Below, one piece after another: positions 62,635 through 64,000 of a DNA stretch of 64,000 nucleotides (its first letter is position 1; each line of letters begins with the position of its first letter). The notes beneath the pieces are model-generated. The model did no database searches, had not been told where the DNA came from, and worked only from the letters and a program-made list of their open reading frames with translations. Origin of the DNA: Archangium violaceum (GTDB taxonomy: Bacteria; Myxococcota; Myxococcia; Myxococcales; Myxococcaceae); contig NZ_CP069396.1 in assembly GCF_016887565.1 (NCBI RefSeq), forward strand, positions 8,972,001 through 9,036,000, given 5' to 3'. A program made the translations under genes and the position numbers.

Positions 62635-62801
62635 ATGGCGCGGCCCTCGAGCACGGCGATGGGTGTAGCCGATGGGCGATCGAGCTCTTTTACCAGCTCG
62701 ACGCAGGCCTTCGCCGCTAACGAGACATCCGCGCCACTGCGGAGCGCGCTGCGCTCGGAGGACCATTACGCCCGTGAATGGGCGTTCCCCGCCTGCCCAT
62801 A

Positions 62802-62960
62802 TTAGCGCACGAAGCGGGCGTTGGGCTCGACGCTGATCTCGAGCTCGGAGGCGAACGTGGGGTCTCCAAGGTGGAGCGTATTGCAAAAGTGGGACGACTC
62901 CCCGGCGTGCGCTCCGTGTATGAGCCCTGGCACGAGCGTGTGCACTCCTCCGCACAGAAG
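62802..62960 (-). pseudogene. C-terminal coding remnant, family not recognised
   Basis: The minus-strand frame ending at TAA 62802-62804 reads VHTLVPGLIHGAHAGESSHF, CNTLHLGDPTFASELEISVE, PNARFVR. The composition and third-position GC look like real protein. No plausible start or upstream domain exists, so it is a truncated gene end. Confidence 0.3.
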
Positions 62961-63040
62961 TGGGCAACACAGGCCTTCCGCCCCGCGGGGTGTGGTGGTG
63001 CCACGATTGCATCAGGAGCACGCTTCTCCCTGGGGGATGG

Positions 63041-63817
63041 ATGCGTACGAAGATCCAAGGTGTGGGCTCGCTGTTGCTGCTGTTGCTGTGGGGATGTGGC
63101 CCGGTCACGCTCGAAGACATGAAGGCTCCCATCCTCTGGGTGGCGACGCCGCCTGCCACGGGCCCGGGGTCCAAGGAGTTGCTCATCACCTTGAAGGAAG
63201 GCGGGGAGGACTGCCCGAACCTGTCGAACCAGATGCGGGCGTACTTCAACGACGTCGAAGTGCCCATGAGCCACGCGGGCCAGTGGAGCAATGGGAGCAT
63301 CATCATGGGGCCCGGTCCCCGTTGTTTCTCGACGCTCTTCCGCGCCGAGGGGAACGGCCTCCCCTCCACGCTCGGGGATGACGTCACCCGCATACACATC
63401 ACGGAGGGAGGCAAGACACTCCATGCGGAAATCCAGGGCCTCTGTGCTCCACGGCGCGTCACGGTGCGCTCGCCAGCGAGCGGCGTGCTACGTCCGGGCG
63501 ACGAGGTGGAGCTCGAGTGGCAGCCCGCGACGGACGAGGTGCTCGTCCAGGGCGTCACTCTAGCAACCAGCACAAGCGCCCATGATGTTGCACGGCTCAG
63601 CGACGGAACGCTCCAGGTGGAAGGCAACCGCCTACGCTTCCGGCTGCCGCAGCTCACCGGGGCCAGGGAAGGAACAGCCGAGCTCCGGTTGACCAGCGGC
63701 TCGGAAGGCGACTACCGCCACAGGGTGACTCGCTGCGAGGGCTTCGTGCAGTGTCACTTCGAGTGCAGGTACCCGCAAGTGCAACGGACCGTCCAGGTGA
63801 CGCTCCAGCTCGGTTGA
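63041..63817 (+). CDS. Lipoprotein of unknown function
   Basis: A 258-residue lipoprotein. The ATG at 63041 follows TGGGGGATGG; the signal GVGSLLLLLLWGC ends in a lipobox with Cys19. The mature part carries several cysteines (EDCPNL, PRCFSTLF, GLCAPRR, RCEGFVQCHFECRYP), most likely disulphide-bonded, and beta-strand-like stretches (KTLHAEIQGL, EVELEWQPATDEVLVQ). No family is recognised. It is convergent with the membrane protein gene at the right edge. Confidence 0.72.
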   Translation: MRTKIQGVGSLLLLLLWGCGPVTLEDMKAPILWVATPPATGPGSKELLITLKEGGEDCPNLSNQMRAYFNDVEVPMSHAGQWSNGSIIMGPGPRCFSTLFRAEGNGLPSTLGDDVTRIHITEGGKTLHAEIQGLCAPRRVTVRSPASGVLRPGDEVELEWQPATDEVLVQGVTLATSTSAHDVARLSDGTLQVEGNRLRFRLPQLTGAREGTAELRLTSGSEGDYRHRVTRCEGFVQCHFECRYPQVQRTVQVTLQLG

Positions 63818-63873
63818 GCGTCCGTAGAGAACAAGAGACCGTCAGTCCCCCGTCGCAGCGCGCCGTGAAGATG

Positions 63874-64000
63874 TCAGGACAAGAGCTCGATGATGGAGAA
63901 GAAGGAGGGCACCGCCATCACCGTGACGATGAGCGTGGCGAGGGTGGTGCGCATCTCGCTCTGGCGGACCCAGCGGTAGCCAAACCCGAGGACCGCGAGG
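63874..64000 (-). CDS. C-terminal part of an integral membrane protein
   Basis: Only the last 42 codons are in the window; the gene continues beyond the right edge. The end reads LAVLGFGYRWVRQSEMRTTL, ATLIVTVMAVPSFFSIIELL, S, then TGA at 63874-63876. There is one clear membrane helix. The family cannot be assigned from this fragment. Confidence 0.55.
   Translation of the reverse strand, partial: LAVLGFGYRWVRQSEMRTTLATLIVTVMAVPSFFSIIELLS

Larger units (their letters stand above)
62587..63040. other. 454-base intergenic region with a tRNA-like scar and a gene remnant
   Basis: No intact gene is present. It contains the tRNA-like fragment at 62609-62634 and the minus-strand coding remnant at 62802-62960. 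The sequence between them has no recognisable structure. Confidence 0.4.

Noticed and set aside
61585-63657. A 690-codon minus-strand open frame
   Set aside because: It runs antisense through the hydrolase and the lipoprotein genes and shows no domain; only the short remnant at 62802-62960, in a different frame, looks coding.

Overview
The window looks like chromosomal DNA of a fruiting-body myxobacterium (Myxococcota, probably suborder Cystobacterineae). It is GC-rich with strong third-position GC bias. It carries many secreted lipoproteins, a HEIGH-type M57 protease, Hanks-kinase debris, a Kelch/HYR protein with a MYXO-CTERM-like segment, and secreted polysaccharide-degrading enzymes. Apart from leuS almost everything is accessory: small operons, regulator/target pairs and a striking number of truncated or frameshifted genes.

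Layout. 0-9.7 kb: pectate lyase, an MFS carrier, a GH76 mannanase-like enzyme, a fascin-like/RlpA-like lipoprotein, a Cys-rich lipoprotein, a lipoprotein nuclease, an alpha/beta hydrolase and a deaminase. 9.7-16.6 kb: LysR/nitrilase and LysR/epimerase divergent pairs, an M23-like protein and an M57 protease, ending at a tRNA/tmRNA 3'-end-like scar. 16.6-20.8 kb: an outer-membrane barrel and a secreted hydrolase transcribed divergently, with an IclR regulator and matching TTTCGC-N3-GCGAAA operators. 21.1-24.1 kb: a two-gene module of a TRPM-like SLOG (LSDAT) protein with SLATT-type membrane segments and a membrane-tethered TIR protein; this is the most interesting locus. 24.5-31.9 kb: phospholipase-D lipoprotein, CSD-DUF1294, SDR, leuS, VOC, a broken NTF2-like gene and a YjbR protein. 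32-36.5 kb: lipoproteins, including a second fascin-like protein with a different barrel domain, then a NarX/NarL-type kinase and regulator fused in frame at a G8 run. 36.5-44.1 kb: ArsR-SRPBCC-small membrane protein operon, UvrA-like ATPase, lipoproteins, VOC, O-methyltransferase/TetR pair. 44.1-51.1 kb: M19-like dipeptidase and a 1525-residue Kelch-HYR-MYXO-CTERM-OmpA fusion. 51.3-56.1 kb: lipoprotein, LysR/MFS pair, a hypothetical protein. 56.2-61.8 kb: kinase debris, LytS/LytTR pair, PD40 protein, MarR-protoglobin-redoxin operon. 61.8-64 kb: alpha/beta hydrolase, a second tRNA-like scar, a lipoprotein and the end of a membrane protein.

How the parts work together. Several regulator/target sets can be read from the DNA because near-perfect palindromes lie in the promoters next to IclR, MarR, ArsR, TetR and LysR genes. 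The TIR plus LSDAT-SLATT pair resembles Thoeris-type logic (nucleotide signal made by TIR, sensed by a SLOG domain, executed by a membrane effector), but with a TRPM-like sensor fused directly to transmembrane segments. All functions are read from sequence features and family knowledge; no database search was run.
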